In this document: in pieces, positions 32,835 to 43,800 of the stretch | Numbering within the stretch: position 1 is the first letter of the stretch | How the letters are laid out: every line of letters starts with the position of its first letter | NCBI GenBank assembly: GCA_949825065.1 | Contig: OX463846.1 | Coordinates: 6,467,366-6,531,365, forward strand | Source: Odontocerum albicorne | Taxonomy: Eukaryota > Arthropoda > Insecta > Trichoptera > Odontoceridae | Length of the DNA: 64,000 nucleotides | Reading direction: 5' to 3' | Position numbers and translations under genes: made by a program | Notes under the pieces: model-generated | What the model saw: the letters and a program-made list of their open reading frames with translations, nothing else | Told to the model about the DNA's origin: nothing | Database searches by the model: none

Positions 32835-33725
32835 CGATTATTTTTTTAAATAGGCAATCCACCCAAGCTAAGATGATTTGTGCCACCAAACCAATGTGAC
32901 TATGGAACTATAGGAGTCAATATAATAAAACCAATTTAAAGTGACTTTGGAACTATATGAGTCAATATAACAAAACCAAAGTGACTATGGAACTATATGA
33001 GTCAATATAATAAAACCAAAGTGACTATGGAACTATATGAGTCAATATAATACAACCAAAGTGACTATGGAACTATATGAGTCAATATAATAAAACCAAA
33101 GTGACTATGAAACTATATGAGTTAATGTAATAAAACCAATTTAAAGTGACTATTGAACTATATGAGTCAATATAATAAAACCAAAGTGACTATGAAACTA
33201 TATGAGTTAATATAATAAAACCAATTAAAAGTGACTATGGAACTATATGAGTCAATATAATAAAACCAAAGTGACTATGAAACTATATGAGTCAATATAA
33301 TAAAACCAAAGTGACTATGGAACTATATGAGTCAATATAATACAACCAAAGTGACTATGGAACTATATGAGTCAATATAATAAAACCAAAGTGACTATGA
33401 AACTATATGAGTTAATGTAATAAAACCAATTTAAAGTGACTATTGAACTATATGAGTCAATATAATAAAACCAAAGTGACTATGAAACTATATGAGTTAA
33501 TATAATAAAACCAATTAAAAGTGACTATGGAACTATATGAGTCAATATAATAAAACCAAAGTGACTATGAAACTATATGAGTCAATATAATAAAACCAAA
33601 GTGACTATGGAACTATATGAGTCAATATAATAAAACCAAAGTGACTATGGAACTATATGAGTCATTATAATAAAACAAATTAAAAAAAAATGACAATTCT
33701 AGATAATTCAAAGTATAATTAACTT
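32835..33725 (-). repeat. 40-bp satellite (about 19 units) inside a LINE 3' UTR
   Basis: The unit is GAACTATATGAGTCAATATA plus ATAAAACCAAAGTGACTATG; two variants carry five extra bases (CCAATTTAAAGTGAC or CCAATTAAAAGTGAC). The 290-bp block 33051-33340 is repeated without difference at 33341-33630, a higher-order repeat of seven monomers. The borders (GGCAATCCA at 32852 and CAATTCTAGA near 33692) match the single-copy 3' UTR at 14925-15053, so the array grew inside a LINE 3' UTR oriented on the minus strand. Confidence 0.92.
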
Positions 33726-33729
33726 TTTT

Positions 33730-34435
33730 TTCAAATTTCAGAGTAAACTTTTTTTTGAATTTGAATTTGAATTTTAATGTTAAAAACTTGTTAAGAAACA
33801 ACAAAATAACATGATTTTTTTTTACTTACAGATTATTCAACACTAGCTACAAAGCAGAGGTGAGTTAAAATTTAAAAAGGTCTTCTCAAATACAAGATTA
33901 TCCTAAATTTAAATTAACAAAGAAAAAATATACTCGTAAACAATTTTGAAATACGCAAATTTCTTTACTAAAATAACGAATACTTTATTCAATTGATATC
34001 ACTCATCCATAAATTAATAACGATGACATTTTTTTTACATCACGAAAAATCATAAATGAAAATTTCTAGAAATGAATATTTCAGGTCTTAATATAAAGAT
34101 GCTAAGAAATGGTCATTTAAATGTGTCTTCATATGTATATGAACTTATTTTAATTATTTCAAAAATTATTATGAATTATTAAATTCTACTTAAAATCACC
34201 TCAATAATACACAAAATATTCTGGTGGCTTTTCTTCTTTTAAATACGAGTATATTCATTTTACGATAACTTTGAAATTATAAAATAAATAATATTAAACA
34301 AAACAGATTTCATCAAAAGTTGATATATTACGAGTCTATTAGTTTCAAAACTTTTTCACTGTTCACATTATTCCTTATCTTTAAATTTCTTCATAATAAA
34401 AAAGGTGTTGGTGACATACAAAGTGTTAACTTACA
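33730..34435. other. A+T-rich stretch without a recognised gene
   Basis: Nothing beyond low-complexity DNA and TACTCGTA-type octamers at 33931 and 34244. Confidence 0.5.
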
Positions 34436-34440
34436 GATTA

Positions 34441-34725
34441 GCAGGAAGGATCAAGGTCTGAGTGAATGTGATGAAATGTGAGTACACCGAACGAGTGAAC
34501 ATGTATGTGTTTTATAATAAATATTAAAATAATTAGTTTTAAGAACTGTTACATAGTTATAAGGTGGTGTGAGTATATCGGTGTTAACTATTTTTAAGAT
34601 ATTAAATATTAAGATTACTAAAATTAAAATTACATGTATTAAATTAAAATGAAGTAAGCTTAAAGTTGTAATATAGAAATCATATGAAGTTAAATTTTCA
34701 TGAAAAATAGTATAAAGTTAAATTT
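34441..34725 (+). mobile_element. jockey-like LINE 3' UTR fragment
   Basis: The segment AAGGTCTGAGTGAATGTGAT...GAACGAGTG and the following A/T-rich 200 bases match the 3' UTRs at 54340-54600 (plus) and 57840-58110 (minus). No protein part is retained. Confidence 0.65.
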
Positions 34726-34729
34726 TCAT

Positions 34730-35340
34730 AAACATTCTAAAAAAATACACGTGAATCCTTAATGAGACCTAAATAAGAAACATATCTGTTTTTATCAAGT
34801 ATTTTAATAAACCAGCACATTTTACTCCGACTTATTTTACTTTCAAGTGATAATTTATTTTTAATTCAGTTAGTTTCCTCTACTATGTAAAAGGTCACAT
34901 TGTTAATTATAAAGGAAACTCAGACATTTAAACCGGGGTTTCAATCGATAAATTTGATAAAAAATTCAATGTAATATAGAATTTATCTGTGTACATTGTT
35001 AAGTAACTTTTCTATAGTAGGATAATATGATCACCTGAAAGTTCAAAGGAACATGAATTTAAAAAATTCATGCAATCGAAGTCTGTCTTGAAGGTAATTT
35101 TATATTCCGAAAGCCTGCAAGCTAGGTAAAAAATTCACTGAAATATTTATTACCAACTGCTTCATATATCATTGCAATTGCTTCAATTATTCATATTCGT
35201 CTATAATGAGCTCTTTTGATCAATAAATTTTCTGTTATGAGGTCTTTTGATAAGTTTTCAGGTGTCTTTCTGAAACTGGGTTCACATTATTATCTCTAGC
35301 ACATCCAATTAGTTCGTTGTATGGATATGCATGAACCAAT
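34730..35340. other. A+T-rich stretch without a recognised gene
   Basis: No supported feature. Confidence 0.5.
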
Positions 35341-35344
35341 TTAT

Positions 35345-35790
35345 TTATAATTTATTTAACACTTTTATTGCAAATACAATCTGGCGAGATTCTCTTCCAA
35401 CCAACCAGACAAAAAAGTAAATGAAGCAAGTAACGTGGTCGCATAAAACATTCAAATGACTATCGATCCCCACGAAATCCATAAACACACACGTGAGCAT
35501 ATAAAACGAACCCCACAAAGACGGACAATCACCCGAACATTATTTTCCATACAAAGTTTGATATCATCAATCAGAAGGAAAGGAAGGGATGGTGGAGAGG
35601 AAAGGAAAATAAAAATCAGGAATGAAACACGTTATTTTACTCACTAGAAATTAAGAGTTTTTTCAGTCGCTTCTTAAAGCATGCCAAGGACGGAGCGAGT
35701 CTTACATTGGTTTGTAACTGATTCCAGTGTCTCACTGTATGAAGTCATGACAGTAAAGGACGACGTTAATTTGCTTTGGGAGGAAAACAA
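35345..35790 (-). mobile_element. CR1/jockey-like LINE 3' end (copy B)
   Basis: Minus-strand counterpart of 9400-9828: it ends AATACAATCTGGCG/AACACTTTTATT at the left and reads back into the coding end (GGACGGAGCGAGTCTTACAT, TTTGTAACTGATTCC) at 35690-35740. 5'-truncated. It lies head to head with copy C. Confidence 0.8.
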
Positions 35791-36039
35791 AAAAAGGGAA
35801 TATTTTAGCTTATTACAAATGCTTCGTTTCATGCAGCTTTATGTGTATACCTTTGTGTGTTTTTTTAATTAATATCTAGCTTCTCGTTTTTGTTTCTTTA
35901 AAGCAACCGAAATTTCTAGCACTATTTGATGCGTTTAAATATTCACATGCAAGTTTCACGTCAACTTTCTTTTTTTTTCGATACACAATTGATTTGACAC
36001 AAGAATATTGCTTTCTCTCATAATTTTCGACTGTCGTAT

Positions 36040-36545
36040 TTTGGAGAACTTTTTTCTCATTAAAAAGGTCACAGAGGAACAGCTGGACAAATTACAGCGT
36101 CTTCAAAATGTTTGTCTAAGATTTATTTTCAACCTACGAAAGTACTATCATATAACTTCATACCAGAAGGCATATAAGACTCGCTCCGTCCTTGGTATGC
36201 TTTAAGAAGCTACTGAAAAAAACTCTTAATTTCTAGTCAGTAAAGTAACGTGTTTCCCTCCCGATTTTTCCTTTCCTCTACACCATCCCTTCCTTTTCTT
36301 TTGATTGATGACATCTAACTTTATATGAAAAAGAATGTTCGGATGATTGTCCGTCTTTATAGGATTCGTGGGCGTATGCTCACGTGTGTGTTTATGGATT
36401 ACGTGTGGATGGACAGTCATTTGAATGATTTATGCAACCATGTAACTTACTTCATTTACTCGTGTCTGGTTGGTCGGAAGAGATAGTCGCCTGGGAATAA
36501 GCCCGCCAGATTGTATTTGCAATAAAAGTGTTAAATAAATAATAA
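36040..36545 (+). mobile_element. CR1/jockey-like LINE 3' end (copy C), internally deleted
   Basis: The plus strand reads EEQLDKLQRLQNVCLRFIF and NLRKYYHITSYQ at 36074-36165, the end of the reverse-transcriptase domain that follows the catalytic core in this group. At about 36172 it jumps to TRSVLGML, skipping the region with RLWNQLQ seen in copy A. The 3' UTR to 36545 matches copies A, B and D. Confidence 0.85.
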
Positions 36546-36549
36546 AAAA

Positions 36550-37650
36550 TATTTTACTTATATTTCTGTCTATATTTATAATTGAAATACTCTAGAATTT
36601 CTCAGACTCCTGATTTAAGTTGTTATTCGTTACTAAATTTATTTATTGATTTGCACTATTTCTCGAGATTTGCAGATTTTTTTTTATTGTTATAAAATCT
36701 TATTTGATTACGCTTTAACGAAGTGTTATCAATAAGTAGTATTATAAGGTATCAAACCAAGGAAATTCCCAATGGCTTATTACAAAATCTTACAAGTTCA
36801 CCATGTATCAGCACAGAATTCATGCACAAATTATTAATAAACTAACATTCCTTACTCTAAACAAATATTTTTAAAATTTATAGTTCATGGCAGTAGGTTA
36901 TATGATATATGTAATATTTGAAATCAATAAAGATTAAATTAATTTCAGCCTTAAGGTTTGATCACTGAGGACAAAAAAAATATTGCCTCTCTGCGACACA
37001 ATTCAAAATGAATGAAATGCAAATTCGGATATGTTGAAGAATGTCACATTAAATAAGCAGAATTGCGAGATATTAAAAACTCTAAGCCTCAAAATAACCG
37101 CAATACATTTTCAGAAAGCTGCCTTTACATAGTACATGCATGAAATATGCTGAAAACATAAAAATTTCCCAGACATGAGCAATTACGGTTAAAAAGAGCA
37201 TATGTATTCCTCATAAATATATCAGACATACGTTTAAAATGATGCTCATACGTGCGTGTTCCGAGAGTCGAGGTTAAGCGGTATGCGTCCTAAACAGCAT
37301 ATAAAATTTTAACCGTCATAAATCGCCTGAAACAAAGATTATCTCAAGTCCGTTGGGAAGTGCACTTGCAGATGGCGCTAACGACCTATAAACAACATCC
37401 ATATTTTACGACCATAAACATTTCTGGCTAATCCATAAAACATCTCACCGCTGTTATAAACAAAGGATTCGGTCATTTGCCACCTTGGCAACATTCCATA
37501 CGGAACGGGTGTAACGCTTTTTAAAAAAGACCGGCATCAATCATACATTTTAAAAGTTTTAAGTTTAATCCTTTTGTCAAGTCAATAAATATGAATAATA
37601 GATGTTATAAATGGACAATTGAAAGCTCCGTTTAGAGAGCCGATTCTTCT
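36550..37650. other. A+T-rich stretch without a recognised gene
   Basis: No supported feature. A somewhat G+C-richer piece at 37240-37520 has no open frame; it may be unique conserved DNA. Confidence 0.45.
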
Positions 37651-37659
37651 GAAGACAGA

Positions 37660-37795
37660 TTGAAGTTGAGTGTAAGAATAGGAACGTGGTGGCTGCGGCC
37701 ATTAGATTGGATACTTCCCTGAATCTGCATATGTTTAAAAAAACATATTTGGTAAGAAATCGGCAGAAAGCTTACCCAGGGAAGACGAACGACAA
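37660..37795 (+). repeat. Best copy of the GCGGCC/CGTCTTCCC family
   Basis: Reads GTGTAAGAATAGGAACGTGG, TGGCTGCGGCCATTAGATTG, an AACATATTTGGTAAGAAATC block and CCCAGGGAAGACG. Matching copies are at 2865, 15420 and 18555. The first half resembles the unit of the 59-bp satellite at 51623 (AACGTGATGGCGGCCATTAA). Confidence 0.7.
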
Positions 37796-37821
37796 AGAAA
37801 CATTTATAGATCTACCGATAT

Positions 37822-38560
37822 TTATTATTTATTTATTTTACACATGACAAGAAATATACACAATTTACAAAAAAACAACAGGTTATTTAATTTGGACACA
37901 CAATTTTAATAGATCTGAGTTTGTTGTCTTTCATTTGTCGTGTCCCCAGTAAACTAGGCTTTTGCCTGTATCTCACTGAGGGCATATAGAATGAAAAAAT
38001 AAATCGATAATTCTTTCCGATTTTTGATTAAATAAAAACCCGTTGCACATTCTCATCAACCTGACCAACAGTGACACATACTTACGTATGTATACATCAC
38101 GCGAAATCAAACTCCTCACACTTCATCACTCCAGACAGACCAAAACGTTCATCCCACAATGTGAGGTGCATGGCCGCGCGGTAACGCACTGGACTTCCAT
38201 GCGGAACGTCGTCGGATCGAACCCCGCGCTGTGCTACTCCCCTCGAACGTCACAGGCATTTTTTCCGCCTAGTGTTTGAGGCTTTAAGGATACCTATCAC
38301 TGGTCATATCTATTCTTTCAAAAAAAAATACAATGTACCTACCACACATAATCATAAAAAAAGCAACAAAAAATACCACACTCAGGAGCTCACACAAACC
38401 TTTGCTACAAGTCATTCCTCTTGAAAGCCCAAGTACTCAAACTCCTGTCGCAATAACAACCACGCTCCGATCGACTGCCTTAATTGTTTTTCTCCCTTTG
38501 CCTTTATTGAATTCGGCACCCCATTGTATGACATGGGAGCTAAATAGTAACACATTCGCC
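37822..38560 (-). mobile_element. L2/CR1-like LINE 3' end interrupted by a SINE
   Basis: The 3' UTR (37822-38450) matches the plus-strand copy at 40700-41155, for example the segment AGTAAACTAGGCTTTTGCCT. The coding end on the minus strand reads YYLAPMSYNGVPNSIKAKG near 38540, like the end of the copy at 19430. The SINE at 38163-38329 splits it. Confidence 0.75.
38163..38329 (+). mobile_element. tRNA-derived SINE with target duplications
   Basis: It starts GAGGTGCATGGCCGCGCGGT. The A-box-like TGGCCGCGCGG is at 38171-38181 and the B-box GGATCGAACCC at 38214-38224. It ends in an A-run. ACAATGT flanks it on both sides (38156-38162 and 38330-38336). The homologous LINE copies at 19340 and 40800 lack it and show the empty site, so the insertion is certain. 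The plus ORF 38043-38279 crossing it is not a gene. Confidence 0.9.
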
Positions 38561-38564
38561 TTTA

Positions 38565-39660
38565 CGTATATTGTAGTGAAGCAACGTCAAAAAAATATCA
38601 TAGTACCCACCCGATCAGAACGATTCAGAGCAATCAATCTATTCGAAGACGAAATCGACCTCAAATTCCTAATCCTCTTCAAAACAATACCACTCAGAAA
38701 AAGATTCGAAATATAGTAAGTAATGGAGATATTCCATTAAGGAATTTGAATACAAAGAGACAAAATTTGAAATCAATCCGTTCGTAAAACTCGAGCCAAT
38801 GTAGACTACTTAGAAGTGGACTTAAATGCGAATATTTAAGACTACCATATATCAGTCAAATAGACTGGAGTAAAGAAATTTACTAATTAGGTAGACCACA
38901 AAAAATTCAATTACAATAATCCAGACGTTATACAACAAATTAATTAAGAAAAGTTTGTTCCGGAAGCGGAAAAAATATTAATCGGCAAGAAAAAACTTTA
39001 ATCTGTTCATTGACTTATCCAAAAAAGATCGGTGTCCTATGGCCTTATCAAATTCTTTCACTTGATTTTTTCTCCCCCAAATTTATCACCTTTAAGTCAT
39101 AATAAATCTTTTAATCCTTTTCAGTATGAACAATTTCCAAATTTTTTGTTATAAATATCATAATATATTGATTTTATTTATGTATGTCGTCATGGAAATA
39201 ATATTATTTTAATTTGCAAGGTGTTAAAAAAAAGTTTAACAGCTGTGTTGAATTTCAAAGGATACAATTTTAATGCAATGAGATAATTAAGTGAAATTGT
39301 TAGGAAATATTAAAACATATATATTAAAAATATTAAAACATATTGAAACCATATGCGAAAACTGTTAAATGGTGTTTCGAAACCCATAGATATCAGTAAA
39401 AATACCGACATAAACACTGTATGTTTTCCTAATAAAATAAAATAAAATAAATATCTGAAAATATAACGATTGTGAAAACTTATTTTTTTCAGGAACGAAT
39501 TAAATAAGATGAAATGACTCAATATTTCGCTTCTGCCACGTCTATGCATCTTTCATACATAATTTCCTACTATTAGGTTCTTCACTCTTCCTCTCTTTAT
39601 TTTGTATTGTATTACATTTCGTTGTATATTGTATAACTATCTAATGGTATAGATTTTAAA
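38565..39660. other. A+T-rich stretch without a recognised gene
   Basis: No supported feature. Confidence 0.5.
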
Positions 39661-39670
39661 GATGTCTTAA

Positions 39671-40368
39671 GGGGGTATTCTGCTCGAGAAATTTGAAAAA
39701 ATAGTTTTTTTTGTTTTGGCTTATTCTTAAAGTTTAGACCTTTCAGAATATGTTCTCAAGAGGAAATTTTAAAATTGTCCATATTTACGAAGTTATAGCT
39801 ATAAATGAGGCAGCAATTACGCCGCGCCGGAATGACTCGGACAATAATCTCAAAATTTTGAACGCGTTTTTCTCGAAACTGCTTTTTTTAATCTGGTCGA
39901 CATAAAATATCAAGTTTTATCCAACCGCTCGCCTTAAAATTGGAATAAAACTGTGATAAATGTATTTAAATCATTCCTATCTTGGAAAATTCAAAACTAT
40001 TTTTCTAATATTTTTAAAGGGTAAAACACTTTAATTTTTTCAGACCGCCGCCATTTTACGAGTTTTTTTCTTTGGTAACAACTATAACGACATTATTGTT
40101 TATTAAGAAAATGTGTATAATTTTTATTTTAAATTTACGAAATGGTTCTAATCATGTCGACCAGCTTACTTCCTTTGTTACGACAAGGTACAAAAGCTGT
40201 TAACATCTTGAATTTTCAATTTTTTTTTTTCAAAAAATGTTTTTACATTCTCAAATCATCAATAAACAAACTTGAAAAAAATGTATGTGGAAAATATTTT
40301 TTTTTGTTTTTTTTTTATTTAATCTGAAAAAACGCCCGAAATTCACGCCTCTAGAGTATAATACCCGC
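39671..40368. mobile_element. TTAA-flanked non-autonomous DNA transposon
   Basis: TTAA flanks both sides (39667-39670 and 40369-40372). The left end GGGGGTATTCTGCTCGAGA and the reverse complement of the right end GCGGGTATTATACTCTAGA form a 19-bp imperfect inverted repeat. Starting with GG rather than CC fits Kolobok better than piggyBac; that assignment is from memory. No transposase frame; ORF 40142-40327 is T-rich chance. Confidence 0.75.
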
Positions 40369-40409
40369 TTAAGCGAAAACCAGTCACGAAATATTTAAAA
40401 AATATGGTA

Positions 40410-40476
40410 GACCAGCGGGAATCGAACCCGCTAGTTGGAAGGCAAGTATCCTACAAAAAAGGCCATGGAGGCCATC
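40410..40476 (-). mobile_element. tRNA-derived SINE head
   Basis: On the minus strand GGCCTCCATGGCC, a run with GATACTTGCCTTCCAACTAG, then GCGGGTTCGATTCCCGCTGG; the B-box GGTTCGATTCC is perfect (40418-40428). Confidence 0.7.
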
Positions 40477-40534
40477 TTTTAATATATCAATTAAATTTTT
40501 GAATATTATTGTTGGGGTTTCAACATTTAAAAGC

Positions 40535-40685
40535 ACGAGACTCAGTAGCCTATTAAGTAAGACGTTCGTGTTTTAACCCGGAGTTTGCAAGTTGAATCCC
40601 CGTTGCACACCCGTTTTTTTTTTAAAGAATTTTTGTTTGTTTTTCATTTAAGACATCTTTAAAATACTTCTAATTAGTTGTAAGA
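40535..40685 (+). mobile_element. tRNA-derived SINE
   Basis: GACTCAGTAGCCTATTAAGT is the A-box region and AGTTGAATCC (40590-40599) the B-box. The body TTTTTCATTTAAGAC with TTAAAATACTTCTAATTAGT matches the bodies at 9110 and 29130. It lies 60 bp from the inverted head at 40410. Confidence 0.65.
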
Positions 40686-40699
40686 GATAAAAAATGGTT

Positions 40700-41155
40700 A
40701 TAAACAGTTATGTTTTAATTTTGGTTGTTATTGTGTTTGTGTTTCTGTGTGTTTTTCTTTTTTTTGTTTTGAATTTGTTTTGATTTTTATTCTTATGATT
40801 GTGTGCAGTATATTGTGGGATGAATATTTTTGGTCTTTCTGGAGCGATAATGTGTGAGGAGTTGAGTTTCGCAGGGTGTTTCCAGTTGTAGTTGAGTGTC
40901 ACTGTTTGTCAGGTTGATGAGAGCGTGCAACGGGGCTTTTTGTGTTATCAAAAATCGGAAAGAAGTATCGATTTATTTTTTCATGCTAAATATCCTCAGT
41001 GAGATACAGGCAAAAGCCTAGTTTACTGGGGATACGACAAATGAAAGGCAACAAACCCAGATCCATTAAAATTATATGTCCAAATCAAATTACCTGTTGT
41101 TTTTTCTCAAATTGTGTATATTTCTTGTCATGTGTAATAATAAAAATAATAATAA
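40700..41155 (+). mobile_element. L2/CR1-like LINE 3' UTR (uninterrupted copy)
   Basis: Plus-strand counterpart of 37822-38410, with the empty site of the SINE (TATTGTGGGATGAATATTTT near 40812). It ends in AATAATAAAAATAATAATAA at about 41136-41156. Confidence 0.7.
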
Positions 41156-41245
41156 AAAAACTCGCTAAGTTGTACTGGACTACAATATTGCAATACAGTG
41201 TAATACAATAAAATCACATGTTTTTTTTAACAACTTACGAGCAGT

Positions 41246-41385
41246 TGCACAACGTGGCTGAATGTACATAGGAGGTACCATACAACGTGGCTGAAAGTAC
41301 ATAGGAGGTACCATACAACGTGGCTGAAAGTACATAGGAGGTACCATACAACGTGGCTGAAAGTACATAGGAGGTACCATACAAT
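41246..41385. repeat. 33-bp minisatellite, four units
   Basis: AACGTGGCTGAA landmarks are at 41251, 41284, 41317 and 41350; the unit is ACAACGTGGCTGAAAGTACA plus TAGGAGGTACCAT. Nearly identical copies. All three minus frames stay open because 33 is divisible by three. Confidence 0.92.
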
Positions 41386-41740
41386 ATGGAAATAACACGG
41401 AATGATGTGATTAGAGATGAATGTGAATTTAAGAATAATGTGTTGAGTAAAACAAAACCGAGCAACCTGAGATGGTTTGGGCATGTAGAACGAATGAAAG
41501 ATGAAAAATTAACAAAACAAATATACAGTTCAAATGTAAGTGCAAGACTTGATAGAGGAAAACCATGGCAAATATGGTTAGATCAAATGAATCATATGTG
41601 TACTCATGTATATGATAGAATTAAGGAAACTTAGAAAGTCAGAGAAATCATAGGAGTGGTATAAGAAGGTGTATGGATGGAGAAGAGGTGAAGGATGTGT
41701 GTCAATATTGTAAAGTCAGGCATTTTGTCCACTCGGCCTA
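41386..41740 (+). pseudogene. Non-LTR retrotransposon ORF2 C-terminus
   Basis: The 82-codon plus frame (41386-41634) reads SNLRWFGHVERMKDEKLTKQ, then YSSNVSARLDRGKP and WLDQMNHM. RWFGHVERM...LT..IY...V...RGRP...WLDQ is the C-terminal signature of a common insect endonuclease/reverse transcriptase LINE. The tail 41635-41740 continues with decayed sequence similar to the unit of the 13548 satellite. This is the best-preserved member of the family in the window, but 5'-truncated. The ATG lies at the junction with the 33-bp array, so the start is an artefact. Confidence 0.8.
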
Positions 41741-42106
41741 TTCCAACAGGAAAATGACATTATGGTAAGTATATATGTACTTTTTCGTTTACGGTGTATT
41801 CAAATAGCACATATGTACTCGTATATTAAAAGGGGAAAAATTTGACTTTAAAATTTATTACCAGATTTATTTTCACCACAAGTAATTTTCAAGAAAAAAG
41901 AAAATGTGAAAATTTAAAGAAATTTTTAATGAAGTGTTAGCACAATTTTTAAATTTAAATCATATTAGACTCAACTTTTTAAAATACTAAATAACTTTTT
42001 ACCCACAACTCAAAATTTAGTGCATGCCATTTAATCCTCGAGTCCTTCACAAACATATCATTTGAATAATGTAAATGGATAGTTAGTTAACAGACGTACT
42101 CTTACG

Positions 42107-42302
42107 CTGCCAGGCTTGATACTGTTTTGGCATCCCACAACTCGCAGGGGTAAGTACGGACAATCGCTTTGAAAACTTTCTCTGGTGTAAGCTGCTCAGA
42201 CAACTTCTGAATATCGTTATCCTGAACTTTGTAACGAACCATCGGCTTTATTGAATGACTGTCGTATGACGAGAGTTTTCCACATAAAATAACTTTTCAA
42301 CC
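42107..42302 (-). CDS. Unidentified coding-like fragment
   Basis: A minus-strand frame without a start codon is open for about 64 codons and ends in a stop at about 42107. It reads KVILCGKLSSYDSHSIKPMV, then RYKVQDNDIQKLSEQLTPEK and ends TYPCELWDAKTVSSLAA. Composition and G+C content are protein-like and unlike the surroundings. An in-frame stop precedes KVIL, and the foldback element at 42345 lies directly upstream, so it is probably the C-terminal piece of a transposon or gene cut off by that insertion. I do not recognise the family. Confidence 0.4.
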
Positions 42303-42344
42303 AATTTATGATAGCACTACTTTAAAATACACAAACAACTTTAT

Positions 42345-42915
42345 TATGTAAAAGGACATATAAGTAAATAAAAAACTTATTTTGTATTTTTGTGTTCACC
42401 ACAGGTTTATTTTGGTTTACAACCGGTTTTGAAGACCACCGTCTTCATCGTCAGGTGAAGATAAAATAAATTGTTAAAAAATATACTTCATCTACAAGTG
42501 CAAATAATATAATATAAGGGGGATGAAGTAGGGGAAGAGAAGTGGGAGATATGTGATACAATGGTGAATGGGGCGGGGAAAAATGAAAGTGAATCTTTAA
42601 GGCAGGTCAAGTCTGTATATCCAGAGGGAGGGATTTTCAATTGGAAACATATTAAGCAGAGGGCTATTATGAAAATTGGTTAATTTTTCCTCGCCCCATT
42701 CACCATTGTATCACATCTCTTCCCCTACCTCATCCCTTTTATATTATATCTTATTATTTGCACAGTAGAGGAAGCATATTTTTAAACAATTTAGTTTATC
42801 TTCACCTGACGATGAAGACGGTGGTCTTCGAAACCGGTTGTAAACCAAAACACACCTGTGGTGAACACAAAAATACAAAATAAGTTTTTTATTTACTTAT
42901 TTGTCCTTTTACGTA
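42345..42915. mobile_element. ~570-bp foldback element with ~235-bp arms
   Basis: Left arm 42347-42585 and right arm 42679-42913 are inverse complements with small differences; the loop is about 95 bp. Each arm carries CACCTGACGATGAAGACGGT followed by CTTCGAAACCGGTTG (right arm), the core motif seen in other foldback elements of this window. No open frame. The outer ends read GTAAAAGGACA on both strands. Confidence 0.9.
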
Positions 42916-43239
42916 AAACATGGCACTACAAAGTTAAACTATAGTCTTTTCGAAGATTCAAGAAGCTTTATTATGATTTATTCAGAGACTAGTGAATAAT
43001 CTTCGTAGTCTTGTTAGTTCTTCTTTTTTTTTGACATGTCTGAATTGGTTGTTCAAACATATTGAATAACGTGGCCGGGAGATAAATGATTGTCATTGGC
43101 TCTCGAAATCGATCCATCGGGCTAAGAACCACTATGACATTAGCTCATACAAAAATACAACAATCCTCGCACACGTACTTGCGCGAACACGGTTAACTGA
43201 CAAACTATTTTTACCAGATTGGGACACTTATTATTTTGT

Positions 43240-43352
43240 TGGTACCGTTCGGAATTGAAACCTTGAAAATAAGTCAAGCGTTTTACCAACTAGACCATGG
43301 AGAGGCGTAGTTGGTAAGGCGACGATTTTTTACCCGAGAGTTAAGGTTTCTG
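43240..43352. mobile_element. Two SINE heads in inverted, head-to-head order
   Basis: The left one (minus) reads CTCCATGGTCTAGTTGGTAA, AACGCTTGACTT and GGTTTCAATTCC; the right one (plus) reads GAGGCGTAGTTGGTAAGGCG and a degraded B-box AAGGTTTCTGAT. They abut at about 43302. Confidence 0.55.
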
Positions 43353-43800
43353 ATACACAAATAAAAAAAATTAAAATGACTTCCGCACTGAACTCGTGCA
43401 GTTGTTGTTGCCTGCCCATGTTTGGAAGTATTTCAAACATCTACGATGGTGGACTGTAAGTAAAGTGCCTAATCCAGATGTCCTTAACCTGAAGACTTGA
43501 TTATTGGAACTGAAAATAATCTCTCGGCCACCAACAATTCAATCATCGATATGTTGAGGGGTGTCATATGAATATTTAAAGTAAGCAACAATTGTCTTTA
43601 TAACATATATTTAAGTAATACAACTTTCTTCTGTTAGTTTCTTTGATAACTTAAAATTCATAAAATATTAATAAATTTTGGTATCGTAGCAATATTCCAT
43701 TTAAATAATAAATTGAATATTCAGATAATATTAAACACAATACTATCATATTGACAAATACGTGTCATTTTATTTGTTTATCACCTATTTGTCATGTTGA

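Noticed and set aside
38043..38716. Two plus-strand ORFs of 78 and 127 aa
   Set aside because: They run antisense across a LINE 3' UTR and coding end and partly through a SINE, so they are chance frames.
41180..41484. Three overlapping minus-strand ORFs as genes
   Set aside because: All are read-through of four 33-bp repeats in the three minus frames.
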